Assembly: GCF_001418105.1 (NCBI RefSeq)
Contig: NZ_LIQI01000017.1
Span: 1-64,000 of the forward strand
Source: Lacinutrix himadriensis
GTDB lineage: Bacteria > Bacteroidota > Bacteroidia > Flavobacteriales > Flavobacteriaceae
Direction: 5' to 3'
DNA length: 64,000 nt
This document shows, piece after piece, positions 28,886 through 38,055 of the stretch; the first letter of the stretch is position 1; each line of letters begins with the position of its first letter. The position numbers and the translations under genes are program-made. The notes below the pieces were generated by a model. The model had not been told where the DNA came from. It did no database searches and saw only the letters and a list, made by a program, of their open reading frames with translations.

Positions 28886-30481
28886 ATGGCAGAAATAATT
28901 AATATGCCTCGACTGAGTGACACGATGGAAGAAGGTACCGTTGCAACATGGCTTAAAAAAGTAGGAGATAAAATTGAAGAAGGAGATATTCTTGCAGAAA
29001 TTGAAACCGACAAAGCTACCATGGAATTTGAGTCTTTTCACGAAGGTGTTTTATTACACATTGGTGTTCAAGAAGGGGAAACTACTAAAGTAGACGAGCT
29101 TTTAGCAATTATAGGTGAAAAAGGAGAAGATATTTCTGCAATACTTTCAGGTGCAAAAACCGAAGAGAAGGTCGAAGAGAAACCTGATACAGAAACAAAA
29201 ACAGAATCGGCAACAGGTGTTGCAATTCCAGAAGGAGTAATAGTGGTTACTATGCCAAGATTAAGCGACACGATGGAAGAAGGTACTGTTGCTACTTGGA
29301 TGAAAAAAGTTGGTGATGTTGTGGAAGAAGGAGATATTCTTGCAGAAATTGAAACAGACAAAGCAACCATGGAGTTTGAGTCTTTTCAATCTGGAACTTT
29401 ATTATATATAGGATTAGAAGAAGGAGATTCTGCTAAAGTAGATGCTCTTTTAGCTATAATTGGCCCAAAAGGAACAGATGTTTCAGATATAGCCAAAAAC
29501 TTTAATGCAGAGGGAACTCCTGCGGAAAAAGTAGAAGCACCAAAACCTGCGGAAACTAAAAAAGAGGCTCCTAAAAAAGAAGCTTCGAAACCTGCTCCAA
29601 ATTCAAACGCTAATTTAAATGCTAATGGACGCGTATTCGTTTCTCCTTTAGCGAAGAAAATGGCAGATGAAAAAGGAATAAACTTATCACAAGTACAAGG
29701 ATCTGGTGAAAACGGAAGAATTGTAAAACGTGATATAGAAAACTTTACACCTTCTGCAGCTACTGCTTCGGTTGGTAAATTTGTACCAACAGGACAAGAA
29801 GATTTTGATGAGGTACCAAATTCAAACATGCGTAAAGCAATTGCTAAAAACTTAGCGAAGTCTAAGTTTACAGCACCACATTATTATTTAAATGTGGAGT
29901 TTGATATGGAAAATGCAATGGCATTTAGAAAACAATACAATTCTATTCCAGATACAAAAATATCGTATAACGATATGATTGTTAAAGCTTGTGCTTTAGC
30001 ATTAAAACAACATCCTCAAGTAAACTCACAATGGTTTGATGATCGTATGCAATTAAACAACCATGTACATATTGGTGTTGCAGTTGCTGTACCAGACGGT
30101 TTATTAGTTCCTGTAGTTAAGTTTGCTAACGAGCAAAGTTTAACGCAAATTGGAGGAGCGGTTAGAGAATATGCTGGTAAAGCAAGAAACAAAAAACTAG
30201 CTTTAGATGAAATGGAAGGAAGTACTTTTACTATTTCTAACTTAGGAATGTTTGGTATTGAAAGTTTTACATCTATTATTAATCAACCTAATTCTGCAAT
30301 TCTGTCTGTTGGAAATATTGTTGAAAAACCTGTAGTTAAAGAAGGACAAATAGTAGTGGGTAATACCATGAAACTTACTCTTGCTTGTGACCATAGAACA
30401 GTAGATGGAGCAACTGGAGCGCAGTTTTTACAAACGTTAAAAGGGTATATCGAAAATCCTGTTACCATGATAGTATCATAA
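28886..30481 (+). CDS. pdhC: pyruvate dehydrogenase E2, dihydrolipoamide acetyltransferase
   Basis: A 531-residue acetyltransferase core of the pyruvate dehydrogenase complex. It has two lipoyl domains (about 1-78 and 120-195) with lipoyl lysines at 43 and 159 in ETDKATMEFES, then a Lys/Pro/Ala linker. A peripheral subunit-binding domain (RVFVSPLAKKMADEKGINLSQ, about 250-285) follows. The catalytic domain ends in DHRTVDGATGAQFL (active-site His near 503). The start is 3 nt after pdhA, so the two are translationally linked. Confidence 0.96.
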   Translation: MAEIINMPRLSDTMEEGTVATWLKKVGDKIEEGDILAEIETDKATMEFESFHEGVLLHIGVQEGETTKVDELLAIIGEKGEDISAILSGAKTEEKVEEKPDTETKTESATGVAIPEGVIVVTMPRLSDTMEEGTVATWMKKVGDVVEEGDILAEIETDKATMEFESFQSGTLLYIGLEEGDSAKVDALLAIIGPKGTDVSDIAKNFNAEGTPAEKVEAPKPAETKKEAPKKEASKPAPNSNANLNANGRVFVSPLAKKMADEKGINLSQVQGSGENGRIVKRDIENFTPSAATASVGKFVPTGQEDFDEVPNSNMRKAIAKNLAKSKFTAPHYYLNVEFDMENAMAFRKQYNSIPDTKISYNDMIVKACALALKQHPQVNSQWFDDRMQLNNHVHIGVAVAVPDGLLVPVVKFANEQSLTQIGGAVREYAGKARNKKLALDEMEGSTFTISNLGMFGIESFTSIINQPNSAILSVGNIVEKPVVKEGQIVVGNTMKLTLACDHRTVDGATGAQFLQTLKGYIENPVTMIVS

Positions 30482-30484
30482 ATA

Positions 30485-32092
30485 ATGTTTAGAAATTTTC
30501 TTGTCTGCTTCGTTTTCTTAATTGTATTTAAAGTTCAATCTCAAAATACAATGGGATTACTGTATCATGACGAGGAAGTTTCTGACGGTTATTTGCTAAT
30601 GAGTTATAAACAAGATAGTGATTTATACTTATTAGATACTTGTGGTCAAGTAGTAAATAGCTGGACGTTTAATAGTAATGTATCCGTGTCTTATTTATCT
30701 GAAAACGGAGAAGCTATTAAATTTGCAAGTAATGAAATTGAGATTAGAGATTGGGATGACAATTTAGTTTGGCTTCTAAACTTTGATACTCATGGAATTA
30801 GTTTGCATCACGATATAGAGCTTTTACCTAATGGTAATATTTTGGTTTTGGCACGTGATTTTTATAGTCCAGCAGAAGCAACAGCCCAAGGTAGAGATAC
30901 AGATTTTTTATTGCCACTTAATTTTTCTTCGGAAAGAGTTTTAGAAATAAGACCTATTGGAACCAATGATTTTGAAATTGTCTGGGAATGGAAATTTTGG
31001 GATCATTTAATTCAAGATTTTGACAATACCAAACCTAATTATGGTGTAGTTGCTGATCATCCAGAATTAATGGATTTAAATTTCGATTCGCAAACATCTA
31101 CTAATTGGCTCCATACAAATGGGATTGATTACAATGAAACCTTAGATCAAATAGTAATATCTTCCCGTACATCTAGTGAGATTTATATCATAGACCACAG
31201 TACAACTACTCTAGAAGCATCCTCAAGTAGTGGCGGTAATTCTGGAAAAGGAGGTGATATTTTATGGCGTTGGGGAAATCCTGAAAATTATAATCAAGGA
31301 GACGCTAATTCTCGTTTGTTATATGGACAACATGATCCTCGTTGGATTCCTGATGGTTACCCAAATGCAGGAATGATTTCTGTGTTTAATAACGGTTTAG
31401 GTCGTCCTACTAACTTTTCAACAGTAAATATAATAGAAACACAATTCGATGTTAATGGTCAATATACAGTAACGGGAAATGTATTTGCTCCCTTAGATTT
31501 TGATTGGACTTGGAGTGGAGATATCCTTAATGTTACCATGTATAGTAACTCTCAAAGTGGCGCTAATATGCAGCCAAACGGTAATTTTGTTATATGTGAA
31601 GCTACTACAGGACGTATTTCTGAAATAAATTTACAAGGCGAATTGTTATGGTCTTATAAAAATCCTGTTGCAGCTCAAAATTATGCCCAAGGAAGTGCTA
31701 TTCCATTAAATCAAAATGTCGTTTTTAAAGCCCAAAAATATCCTAGTACTTTTTTAGGCTTTCAAGGCAATGATTTTAATCCGCAAGGAATCTTAGAAAA
31801 TGAAAACACCATCTCTCAAGATTGTATTTCTAGTTTAAGTATTAATGATATTGAAGTTGCTAGTTCTAAATTATATCCAAATCCTTTTATAGATAGGGTA
31901 CATTATATAGATACGAATAATCGCAAAATAGAATCTGTAATTGTTTATGATATTTCAGGAAAACAAGTATCCAATATTAACCTTCAAGAAAATCAAATAA
32001 TATTTAATAGTGATTTGTCTTCAGGATTGTATTTTATACGTGTACAAATGGAGGATTATTCATCTGCGGTTTTCAAAATAGCAAAAAAATAA
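30485..32092 (+). CDS. secreted arylsulfotransferase-like protein with T9SS sorting domain
   Basis: A 535-residue exported protein. The signal peptide ends in KVQSQ. The body has repeated beta-propeller-like features of the arylsulfotransferase family: SLHHDIELLPNGNILVLARD, WLHTNGIDYNE, GDILWRWGNPENY and LYGQHDPRWIPDGYPNAG, with several His at blade positions. The C-terminal 80 residues are a T9SS type A domain (LYPNPFIDRVHY, VYDISGKQVSN, LSSGLYFIRVQM). Enzymatic activity is not proven because propeller proteins of this family also act as binding proteins. It starts 3 nt after pdhC, an odd partner for a metabolic operon. Confidence 0.82.
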   Translation: MFRNFLVCFVFLIVFKVQSQNTMGLLYHDEEVSDGYLLMSYKQDSDLYLLDTCGQVVNSWTFNSNVSVSYLSENGEAIKFASNEIEIRDWDDNLVWLLNFDTHGISLHHDIELLPNGNILVLARDFYSPAEATAQGRDTDFLLPLNFSSERVLEIRPIGTNDFEIVWEWKFWDHLIQDFDNTKPNYGVVADHPELMDLNFDSQTSTNWLHTNGIDYNETLDQIVISSRTSSEIYIIDHSTTTLEASSSSGGNSGKGGDILWRWGNPENYNQGDANSRLLYGQHDPRWIPDGYPNAGMISVFNNGLGRPTNFSTVNIIETQFDVNGQYTVTGNVFAPLDFDWTWSGDILNVTMYSNSQSGANMQPNGNFVICEATTGRISEINLQGELLWSYKNPVAAQNYAQGSAIPLNQNVVFKAQKYPSTFLGFQGNDFNPQGILENENTISQDCISSLSINDIEVASSKLYPNPFIDRVHYIDTNNRKIESVIVYDISGKQVSNINLQENQIIFNSDLSSGLYFIRVQMEDYSSAVFKIAKK

Positions 32093-32149
32093 AATAGGTT
32101 TATTCTTAAAAAAAGAGCTATTAATTATCGGAAAGATAAACCAAATGCG

Positions 32150-32176
32150 AATCCTGTTACTAACAGGATTTTTTTA
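32150..32176 (+). terminator. terminator after the arylsulfotransferase-like gene
   Basis: A hairpin AATCCTGTTA with TAACAGGATT and a T-run ends the pdhA-pdhC-arylsulfotransferase stretch, 58 nt after the stop and 24 nt before the next start. Confidence 0.8.
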
Positions 32177-32199
32177 TATTTATACTCTAAATGTATCTC

Positions 32200-33210
32200 A
32201 TGAAAAAAATACTAATAACATTAATTTTTGTTTCCATTTTAAGTTGTGGTTCTTCAAAAGTAGTTACCAATACAGAAGCTACTTCAGAAAGTGCTATAGA
32301 AGCATCCATTACTTTAGAATCCATTCAGAAAAGTATGGAGTATTTAGCTTCCGATGAACTAGAAGGAAGAGCAACAGGAAGTGTGGGTATTGAAAAAGCC
32401 GCTGTGTTTATAGAGACGTTCTTAAAAGATAATAATATCAAACCATACTTTGAAACCTACCGTGATGATTTTGAAATAGCAAAAAAAGGAACTAAAGATG
32501 GAGTAACCAATAAGGAAACTATAAAAGGATTTAATGTTGTTGGTGTTGTAGAAGGGAATGATCCAAAATTAAAAAACGAATATATTATCTTAGGTGGTCA
32601 TTATGATCATATTGGTTTTGCAAAAGTAGTAGATGGAGATAGTATTGCTAATGGAGCAAATGATGATGCATCAGGAACTATAGCAGCAATGGAATTTGCA
32701 GCATATTTTGCAAAAACAAAAACCAACAAACGCAGTATTTTAGTGACGCTTTATTCTGCGGAAGAAATGGGATTAAAAGGTTCTGCTCATTTAGCAAAAA
32801 GACTTCAGGAAGCAGGATTAAATGCCTATACCATGATTAATTTTGAAATGATTGGCGTACCAAGAACCGCTGATAAATCGATAGCATATATGAGTGGCTT
32901 TGAACGATCTAATTTTGCTGAAACTTTAAACCGATATGCAGGAGAAGAAATCGTTGGTTTTTTTCCGAAAGCTAAGGAGTTTAATTTATTTATGAGATCG
33001 GATAATTATCCATTCTTTAATGAACTTAATATTCCTGCACATGCCATTTCCACTTTCGATTTTACAAACTTTGAATATTACCATCATGTAGATGATGAGG
33101 CTAGTGAAATGGATTATGAACACATGTCTAGTTTTATGAATAAAATGATTCCTGCACTAGAAGGAATGATGAATGCACCAACTAAAGAAGTCACTCTAAA
33201 AGGAAAATAA
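32200..33210 (+). CDS. M28 family zinc peptidase, lipoprotein
   Basis: A 336-residue aminopeptidase-type metalloprotease. The signal peptide is MKKILITLIFVSILSC, with the lipid Cys at about 16. Zinc ligands of the M28 family can be read in order: GGHYDHIG (His), NGANDDASGT (bridging Asp), SAEEMG (catalytic and metal Glu pair), NFEMIG and a final YYHHVDDEA (His). I chose ATG 32200 because MKKILITL gives a clean signal; an earlier in-frame ATG at 32191 only adds MYL. It is expected to sit on a membrane facing the periplasm or surface. Confidence 0.9.
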   Translation: MKKILITLIFVSILSCGSSKVVTNTEATSESAIEASITLESIQKSMEYLASDELEGRATGSVGIEKAAVFIETFLKDNNIKPYFETYRDDFEIAKKGTKDGVTNKETIKGFNVVGVVEGNDPKLKNEYIILGGHYDHIGFAKVVDGDSIANGANDDASGTIAAMEFAAYFAKTKTNKRSILVTLYSAEEMGLKGSAHLAKRLQEAGLNAYTMINFEMIGVPRTADKSIAYMSGFERSNFAETLNRYAGEEIVGFFPKAKEFNLFMRSDNYPFFNELNIPAHAISTFDFTNFEYYHHVDDEASEMDYEHMSSFMNKMIPALEGMMNAPTKEVTLKGK

Positions 33211-33322
33211 ACACCGTATAATAGCAACGATAAACAGAAGTGTTTGTACTATAATACCTTTGCTGTTTGTTCTTGTAACCTCATAATTTTACACCTCAAA
33301 TTTTAATCAATAAATTGAATAC

Positions 33323-34291
33323 ATGGATTTAATACCAGAAAAAACTACATCACATAAATTTTCATTTTTAGGAAAAGGATCGGAATATGCGATTATATTT
33401 TTTAAAAATTTACTACTAAATATTGTTAGTTTAGGATTATATTATCCTTGGGCAAAAGTAGAAAAACTAAAGTATTTTTATCAGGCTACCGAGTTTAAAG
33501 GAAATCGTTTCACCTTTCATGGAACAGGAAATGAAGTTTTTAAAGGCTTTATCAAGGTCTATGTTTTATTTGTAGCGCTATACTTATTTTTATTATATGG
33601 AGCATCTTCTGGAAATGGTACAATAACAGCAGTTGCACTTTTGTTTTTCTATGGATCTATTATTTTAATCATACCATTAGCTATTCATGGTTCTGCTAGA
33701 TATCGATCTTCTAGGTCGTCTTGGAGAGGTATTCATTTTAAATATTTTGGAAACAGAAAAGAGTTATATAAATTATGTGTGATTGGATTTTTGTTAACGA
33801 TACTAACCTTTGGAATTTATTCTTCTTGGTTTAAAGTAGATTTAAAAAAGTACATCACTAAACACCTGAAATTTGGTAACATTACTTTTAGCTTTAAAGG
33901 TGATGGATTCGATTTATTTATCATTCATTTTAAAGGAATCTTCTTGACGTATATCACCTTAGGTATTTACTCTTTTTGGTATATGCGCGAATTATACCAA
34001 TTTAATATTCAGAATATCGAATTGTTTCAAGATGAAAAAAGAATAAAAACAAAGTTTAATATTGCAGCAGGTGATGTTTTTGAGTTGGTAGTTATTAATG
34101 CCCTTTTAATCGTTTTCACTTTAGGATTAGCTTCTCCTTGGGTAGCAACAAGAACGCTTGGTTTTTTTATTAATAACCTGGAATTAGAAGGTGCATTTAA
34201 TGAAGACGAAATACAACAAGCGGAATTAGATAATTATAACGATGCTGCTGGAGATGATTATTTAGATTTCTTTGATTTAGATCTTTTATAA
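33323..34291 (+). CDS. DUF898 (YjgN-like) membrane protein
   Basis: A 322-residue integral membrane protein with about six hydrophobic segments. It contains the repeated motif of this family three times: NLLLNIVSLGLYYPWAKV, FLLTILTFGIYSSWFKV and KGIFLTYITLGIYSFWY, each followed by a charged stretch with FxGTG or FKGDG. Function is unknown. The stop codon overlaps the start of the M48 peptidase gene by one base, so they form a translational pair, a combination seen in other bacteria. Confidence 0.85.
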   Translation: MDLIPEKTTSHKFSFLGKGSEYAIIFFKNLLLNIVSLGLYYPWAKVEKLKYFYQATEFKGNRFTFHGTGNEVFKGFIKVYVLFVALYLFLLYGASSGNGTITAVALLFFYGSIILIIPLAIHGSARYRSSRSSWRGIHFKYFGNRKELYKLCVIGFLLTILTFGIYSSWFKVDLKKYITKHLKFGNITFSFKGDGFDLFIIHFKGIFLTYITLGIYSFWYMRELYQFNIQNIELFQDEKRIKTKFNIAAGDVFELVVINALLIVFTLGLASPWVATRTLGFFINNLELEGAFNEDEIQQAELDNYNDAAGDDYLDFFDLDLL

Positions 34292-35382
34292 TGAGAACCT
34301 TTATAGTAACATATTTTGACGGAAAGTCCTCTAAATCTAGCGAAGCTACCTTAGTGGTGTTTCCTCAGTATTGGAAAATTAGTATGGACAACACTAGTCC
34401 TTTTTCAAATAGCATACGTTGGGATGTTACTAATATAAAGTCCTCTAAAGTCTATACTAAAAATATTAAAAGCTTTAGTTACGGCGAGTATCCTTTTCAA
34501 TATATAGAATGTGAAGATGATTTGCTAATACCAGAAATAGAGAAACATCCTGAGCAAAAAAAGCTTCACAGTAAAGTGGATACTTTTTTACATCAATTTA
34601 AGCTAAAGTCTATTGCATTACTAATGCTATTAATTGTGGGTTTCAGTGCAGGAATGTATTTTTATGTGATTCCTAATGTCGCTGAAAAATTTGCACAGAA
34701 TGTAAATAGTAAATATGTAAAGAACTTTGGTGATTTTGTATTTAATACTATAAAACCGGAATTAGAAATAAATGAAGAGCGCTCCAAAATATTACAAGAA
34801 TTCGCAAATCAATTAGACTTAAAGGCAGAATACCCTTTAGATTTATATGTGGTGGATGAAGATGCAATTAATGCATTTGCTATTTCTGGAGGTAAGATTG
34901 TAGTCTATTCTGGATTGTTAGATAAGCTTACAGAAGCAAATCAATTAGCTGCATTATTAGGTCATGAAGTATCGCATATCAATAAACGGCATGTTTTAAA
35001 AAATGTAAGTAGAGATCTATCTGGATATATTTTTCTGTCTGTCGTATTTGGGGATATCAATGGTGTCACTTCTGTTTTTATAGAAAACGCACACTTGTTT
35101 AAAAGAATGAGTTATTCTCGTGATTTAGAACAAGAAGCAGACCAAGGCGGATTAGAATTATTATATGCAAATAAGGTAAATCCGGAAGGAATGATAGCAC
35201 TTTTTCAGGTTTTAAAAGAAGAGACAGAAAGTGAAGATTTTGAAAGTTTAAAATATATTAGTAGTCATCCATTAATAAATGAAAGGATTACGTATACTAA
35301 GGAGCAGATTAAGGAAAAAGCGAACACTTTTATAGAAAACAAGAAGTTAAATACAGTATTTGCTGAACTTCAAAAAAAGTAA
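34291..35382 (+). CDS. M48 family metallopeptidase
   Basis: A 363-residue membrane-anchored zinc protease. A soluble N-terminal region (about 1-100) is followed by one membrane helix at about 107-128. The peptidase domain has HEVSH at residues 225-229 (catalytic zinc site) and EQEAD near 287 supplying the third ligand. It is coupled to the DUF898 gene by a one-base overlap (ATAATGA). The role is inferred as membrane or envelope protein quality control, like other M48 enzymes (HtpX, BepA). Confidence 0.9.
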   Translation: MRTFIVTYFDGKSSKSSEATLVVFPQYWKISMDNTSPFSNSIRWDVTNIKSSKVYTKNIKSFSYGEYPFQYIECEDDLLIPEIEKHPEQKKLHSKVDTFLHQFKLKSIALLMLLIVGFSAGMYFYVIPNVAEKFAQNVNSKYVKNFGDFVFNTIKPELEINEERSKILQEFANQLDLKAEYPLDLYVVDEDAINAFAISGGKIVVYSGLLDKLTEANQLAALLGHEVSHINKRHVLKNVSRDLSGYIFLSVVFGDINGVTSVFIENAHLFKRMSYSRDLEQEADQGGLELLYANKVNPEGMIALFQVLKEETESEDFESLKYISSHPLINERITYTKEQIKEKANTFIENKKLNTVFAELQKK

Positions 35383-35386
35383 ATAA

Positions 35387-36067
35387 ATGAAAAACATAAT
35401 AATTACAGGAACAAGTAGAGGAATTGGTTTTGAACTAGTACACCTTTTTGCAAATGAAGGACATAATGTATTGGCATTATCGCGAAATGCACAACCCGTA
35501 AATAATCTGCATTTTGAAAATATTACTTCTATGGCTTTCGATTTATGCAATGCAGAAGACTATAAAAAAGTAGCGGCATTTATTGAAACCGAATGGAAGC
35601 AGGTAGATGTTTTGATTAATAACGCAGGAACTTTATTAAATCAACCTTTTGCCGAAACAACTATGGAAGATTTTGAAAACGTCTATAGAACCAACGTTTT
35701 TGGTGTTGCCGAAATGACTAGAACCGTTTTACCATTTATGAAACAAGATAGTCATGTCGTAACTATAAGTTCTATGGGAGGTGTTCAAGGGAGTATGAAA
35801 TTTCCGGGACTTGCAGCATATAGCTCTAGTAAAGGAGCCGTTATTACATTAACAGAGCTGCTTGCCGAAGAATATAAAGAAACAGGTCCGCAATTTAATG
35901 TGTTGGCTTTAGGAGCCGTTCAAACCGAAATGCTAAAAGAAGCTTTTCCGGATTATCAAGCACCAACAACAGCAGCGCAAATGGCTGCATATATTCATGA
36001 CTTTGCACTTACAGGAAATAAACTGTATAATGGGAAGATGCTACAGGTTTCTAATTCTACGCCTTAA
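35387..36067 (+). CDS. short-chain dehydrogenase/reductase family oxidoreductase
   Basis: A 226-residue NAD(P)-binding protein. The cofactor motif TGTSRGIG is at about 6-13. NNAG is near 78, the catalytic Ser in TISSMGG is near 127, and the YSSSKGA Tyr-Lys pair is near 144-148. The substrate is unknown. It starts 4 nt after the M48 gene. Confidence 0.88.
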   Translation: MKNIIITGTSRGIGFELVHLFANEGHNVLALSRNAQPVNNLHFENITSMAFDLCNAEDYKKVAAFIETEWKQVDVLINNAGTLLNQPFAETTMEDFENVYRTNVFGVAEMTRTVLPFMKQDSHVVTISSMGGVQGSMKFPGLAAYSSSKGAVITLTELLAEEYKETGPQFNVLALGAVQTEMLKEAFPDYQAPTTAAQMAAYIHDFALTGNKLYNGKMLQVSNSTP

Positions 36068-36093
36068 TTTTAAGGCTAGAAAAAGAATTTTAG

Positions 36094-36318
36094 CTATTCT
36101 ATAATTTCGTAGTCAATACTTAGTTTACGTAAAGATCGTAAAGCCGAACCAGAATTTTTATCCTGTACCTCAATATCTACAGCATCGCCTTCTAGAAGGA
36201 TGTCTGTTAGTTCGTGCGCTAAAGAATCACTTATGTTAGAAGAAACTTCTGCTATACATTGGGCTATTGCTCTTTTATCTGGTCGCTGTGCATCACAAGA
36301 CAATAAGTTTAATTTCAT
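36094..36318 (-). CDS. small conserved-looking protein of unknown function
   Basis: A 74-residue acidic protein with no signal peptide. It has a helical middle (AIAQCIAEVSSNISDSLAHE) and a C-terminal IEVQDKNSGSALRSLRKLSID segment. I do not recognise the family. It has good codon use and an ATG, and converges on the SDR gene with 26 nt between the stops. Confidence 0.6.
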   Translation of the reverse strand: MKLNLLSCDAQRPDKRAIAQCIAEVSSNISDSLAHELTDILLEGDAVDIEVQDKNSGSALRSLRKLSIDYEIIE

Positions 36319-36409
36319 AATTATAATGTATTAATGTAATGCCAGAGCTGGCGTTAGACTTTGGTTTAACGAATTTAACTGTTTTTTGTTAGAAAGCCAA
36401 GCTATATCC

Positions 36410-36862
36410 TTACTGCAAGTTACGCAAACCTTCATAAACAACAATACTTACTGCATTGGCTAAGTTTAAGCTTCTAACATGTTCGCTGTATAGAGGGATC
36501 TTAAATAGCTTGTCTTTATTGTTTTCTGTAATGGCTTTAGGTAAGCCTGCCGACTCTTTACCAAATACTAAAAACATATTATCTTCAAAAGCAATATCCC
36601 AATGATCTTGCGTTCCATGACTAGATAGAAACACCATATTGGCATCTTTATTTTTATTTAGAAAGTCCTCTATATTGTCGTAATAATGTAAGTTGAGGTG
36701 TTGCCAATAATCTAATCCGGCACGTTTTAAACGCGCGTCTGTAATTTCGAAACCAAAAGGTTTCACCAAGTGTAAATTGGATCCAGAAGCTAATGCTAGT
36801 CGGCCAATGTTTCCTGTATTGTTGGGTATTTCTGGTTCTATGAGTACGATGTTAAGCGGCAT
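36410..36862 (-). CDS. trmL: tRNA (cytidine(34)-2'-O)-methyltransferase TrmL
   Basis: A 150-residue SPOUT-class enzyme that 2'-O-methylates the wobble base of tRNA-Leu. It has the family start LIEPEIPNNTGNIGRLALASGSNLHLVKP, the central FLSSHGTQDHW, LVFGKESAGLP and the knot motif LNLANAVSIVVYEGLR. The length is close to the Escherichia coli enzyme. Its first 11 bases overlap the end of the upstream gene, so translation is coupled. Confidence 0.93.
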   Translation of the reverse strand: MPLNIVLIEPEIPNNTGNIGRLALASGSNLHLVKPFGFEITDARLKRAGLDYWQHLNLHYYDNIEDFLNKNKDANMVFLSSHGTQDHWDIAFEDNMFLVFGKESAGLPKAITENNKDKLFKIPLYSEHVRSLNLANAVSIVVYEGLRNLQ

Positions 36863-37076
36863 TTTTTGAAATAAGTTTTAATAGGATTAATCGTATAAGT
36901 AATATAAAAGGAAAGCCATGTAAAACAACATCAAACCAATCCATAAATTGCATTCCTTTTGCACCACCAAAAACCCATTTTAGTTTTCCAATAATATGAG
37001 GTTCGGGTAAAAAAGGAGCTAGACCTAAGGTTAAACATAATAATGTTATAAGTTTCCAGTCGTTTAGTAATTTCAT
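36852..37076 (-). CDS. small membrane protein
   Basis: A 74-residue protein with two hydrophobic helices (about 9-25 and 50-68), separated by a loop with PEPHIIGKLKWVFGGAKGM. I cannot assign a function. It overlaps trmL by 11 bases and lies 10 nt after the 219-residue gene, forming a three-gene minus-strand unit. Confidence 0.7.
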   Translation of the reverse strand: MKLLNDWKLITLLCLTLGLAPFLPEPHIIGKLKWVFGGAKGMQFMDWFDVVLHGFPFILLIRLILLKLISKNAA

Positions 37077-37086
37077 GTTTTCTTAA

Positions 37087-37746
37087 CTATTCGTTTTCTT
37101 CTTCAAATTCCAAAATATTTACATCAAATTCTGCATCAATAAATTCATCTCTACTCATCCAATAGTCTGAAGTGGTTAACGCATAGGTGTTATTTTCTTT
37201 GGATTCTAATTTCCAAATAATATCTTCAGCCTCATCAAATGCTTCTTTTCCTGCTAATTGATCTACAAATAGCCTTTTTATTACATTGTTATTTGCAAGT
37301 GTAACACACAACGCTTTTAACACAATCTCTTTGGTAACTTCTTTATTTGGTGTGATTTCAAAAGTAATGATGGTTGCTTTTGCATTAGGAAATGTTCCGT
37401 TATATGCGCTGTTTAACAATTGATTAATATTGTATAATTCATGGTGTAATGTAATATCTGCATATTCTTCAGAAATCTTATCTAATAACATTTCATGCGA
37501 AATTTCGTCTATTTGGTTTTTGTTTAAATGATTAGATAATTTATAATCTAGTACAATTGCTGCCGCTTCTTCTGGCTCAAAATCTGAAATTGCAAGATAT
37601 AGTAGCTCTAGTAATTCTTCTGGTTTAGAAGTTTCTGCATTCGCTAATCCAAACCTATCTAATAGATTTATATAATCGGAATCTGACCAAGCATTTTCTA
37701 ATTTTTCAACGGATTTTACACTATTTATAATAAGATGATATTTCAT
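37087..37746 (-). CDS. uncharacterised acidic cytoplasmic protein
   Basis: A 219-residue acidic protein without membrane segments. Patches such as DFEPEEAAAIVLDYKLSNHLNKNQ and DEAEDIIWKLESKENNTY suggest an alpha/beta fold. I do not recognise a family. It is the first gene of the unit that ends with trmL. Confidence 0.65.
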   Translation of the reverse strand: MKYHLIINSVKSVEKLENAWSDSDYINLLDRFGLANAETSKPEELLELLYLAISDFEPEEAAAIVLDYKLSNHLNKNQIDEISHEMLLDKISEEYADITLHHELYNINQLLNSAYNGTFPNAKATIITFEITPNKEVTKEIVLKALCVTLANNNVIKRLFVDQLAGKEAFDEAEDIIWKLESKENNTYALTTSDYWMSRDEFIDAEFDVNILEFEEENE

Positions 37747-37779
37747 ATATTTAAATTTTATAAATGTTAATTTATATAA

Positions 37780-37810
37780 AATGCCTATTCAAATATACTG
37801 AATAGGCATT
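37780..37810 (-). terminator. terminator of the 49-residue gene
   Basis: A 12-bp hairpin (AATGCCTATTCA with TGAATAGGCATT). On the minus strand it lies 21 nt after the stop of the small gene and 34 nt before the start of the next. Confidence 0.75.
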
Positions 37811-37831
37811 AAATAACGAAGCTAAACGTAA

Positions 37832-37981
37832 TTAGCTATTCGTTTTATTTTGTTGTTTTTTAATGGTTTTTTTATCTATATCAAAATCATTAGTTTCCAT
37901 CTTAGAATATCCTTTTGGATTAGTTGGATTGGTTTGTCTTACTGTAGTCTTAAATTTCTTTCTATCTCTAATCATTCCCAT
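37832..37981 (-). CDS. small basic protein, 49 residues
   Basis: An ORF too short for standard gene finding. It encodes MGMIRDRKKFKTTVRQTNP, then TNPKGYSKMETNDFDIDKK and a Lys/Asn-rich tail. It is strongly basic with two acidic residues in the middle. Support comes from an independent hairpin terminator after it, and a start codon either here or two codons later (37975). No family is recognised. Confidence 0.55.
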   Translation of the reverse strand: MGMIRDRKKFKTTVRQTNPTNPKGYSKMETNDFDIDKKTIKKQQNKTNS

Positions 37982-38055
37982 TATCTAAAGTATTTATATT
38001 GGTTCAATTTTAAGATACTATTTAATTATAAAACTTCTCACAACATTGCGTTAAA

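Noticed and set aside
32145-32357. Plus-strand 70-residue ORF at the start of the M28 gene
   Set aside because: It begins in the terminator of the previous gene and overlaps a clear lipoprotein gene in another frame.
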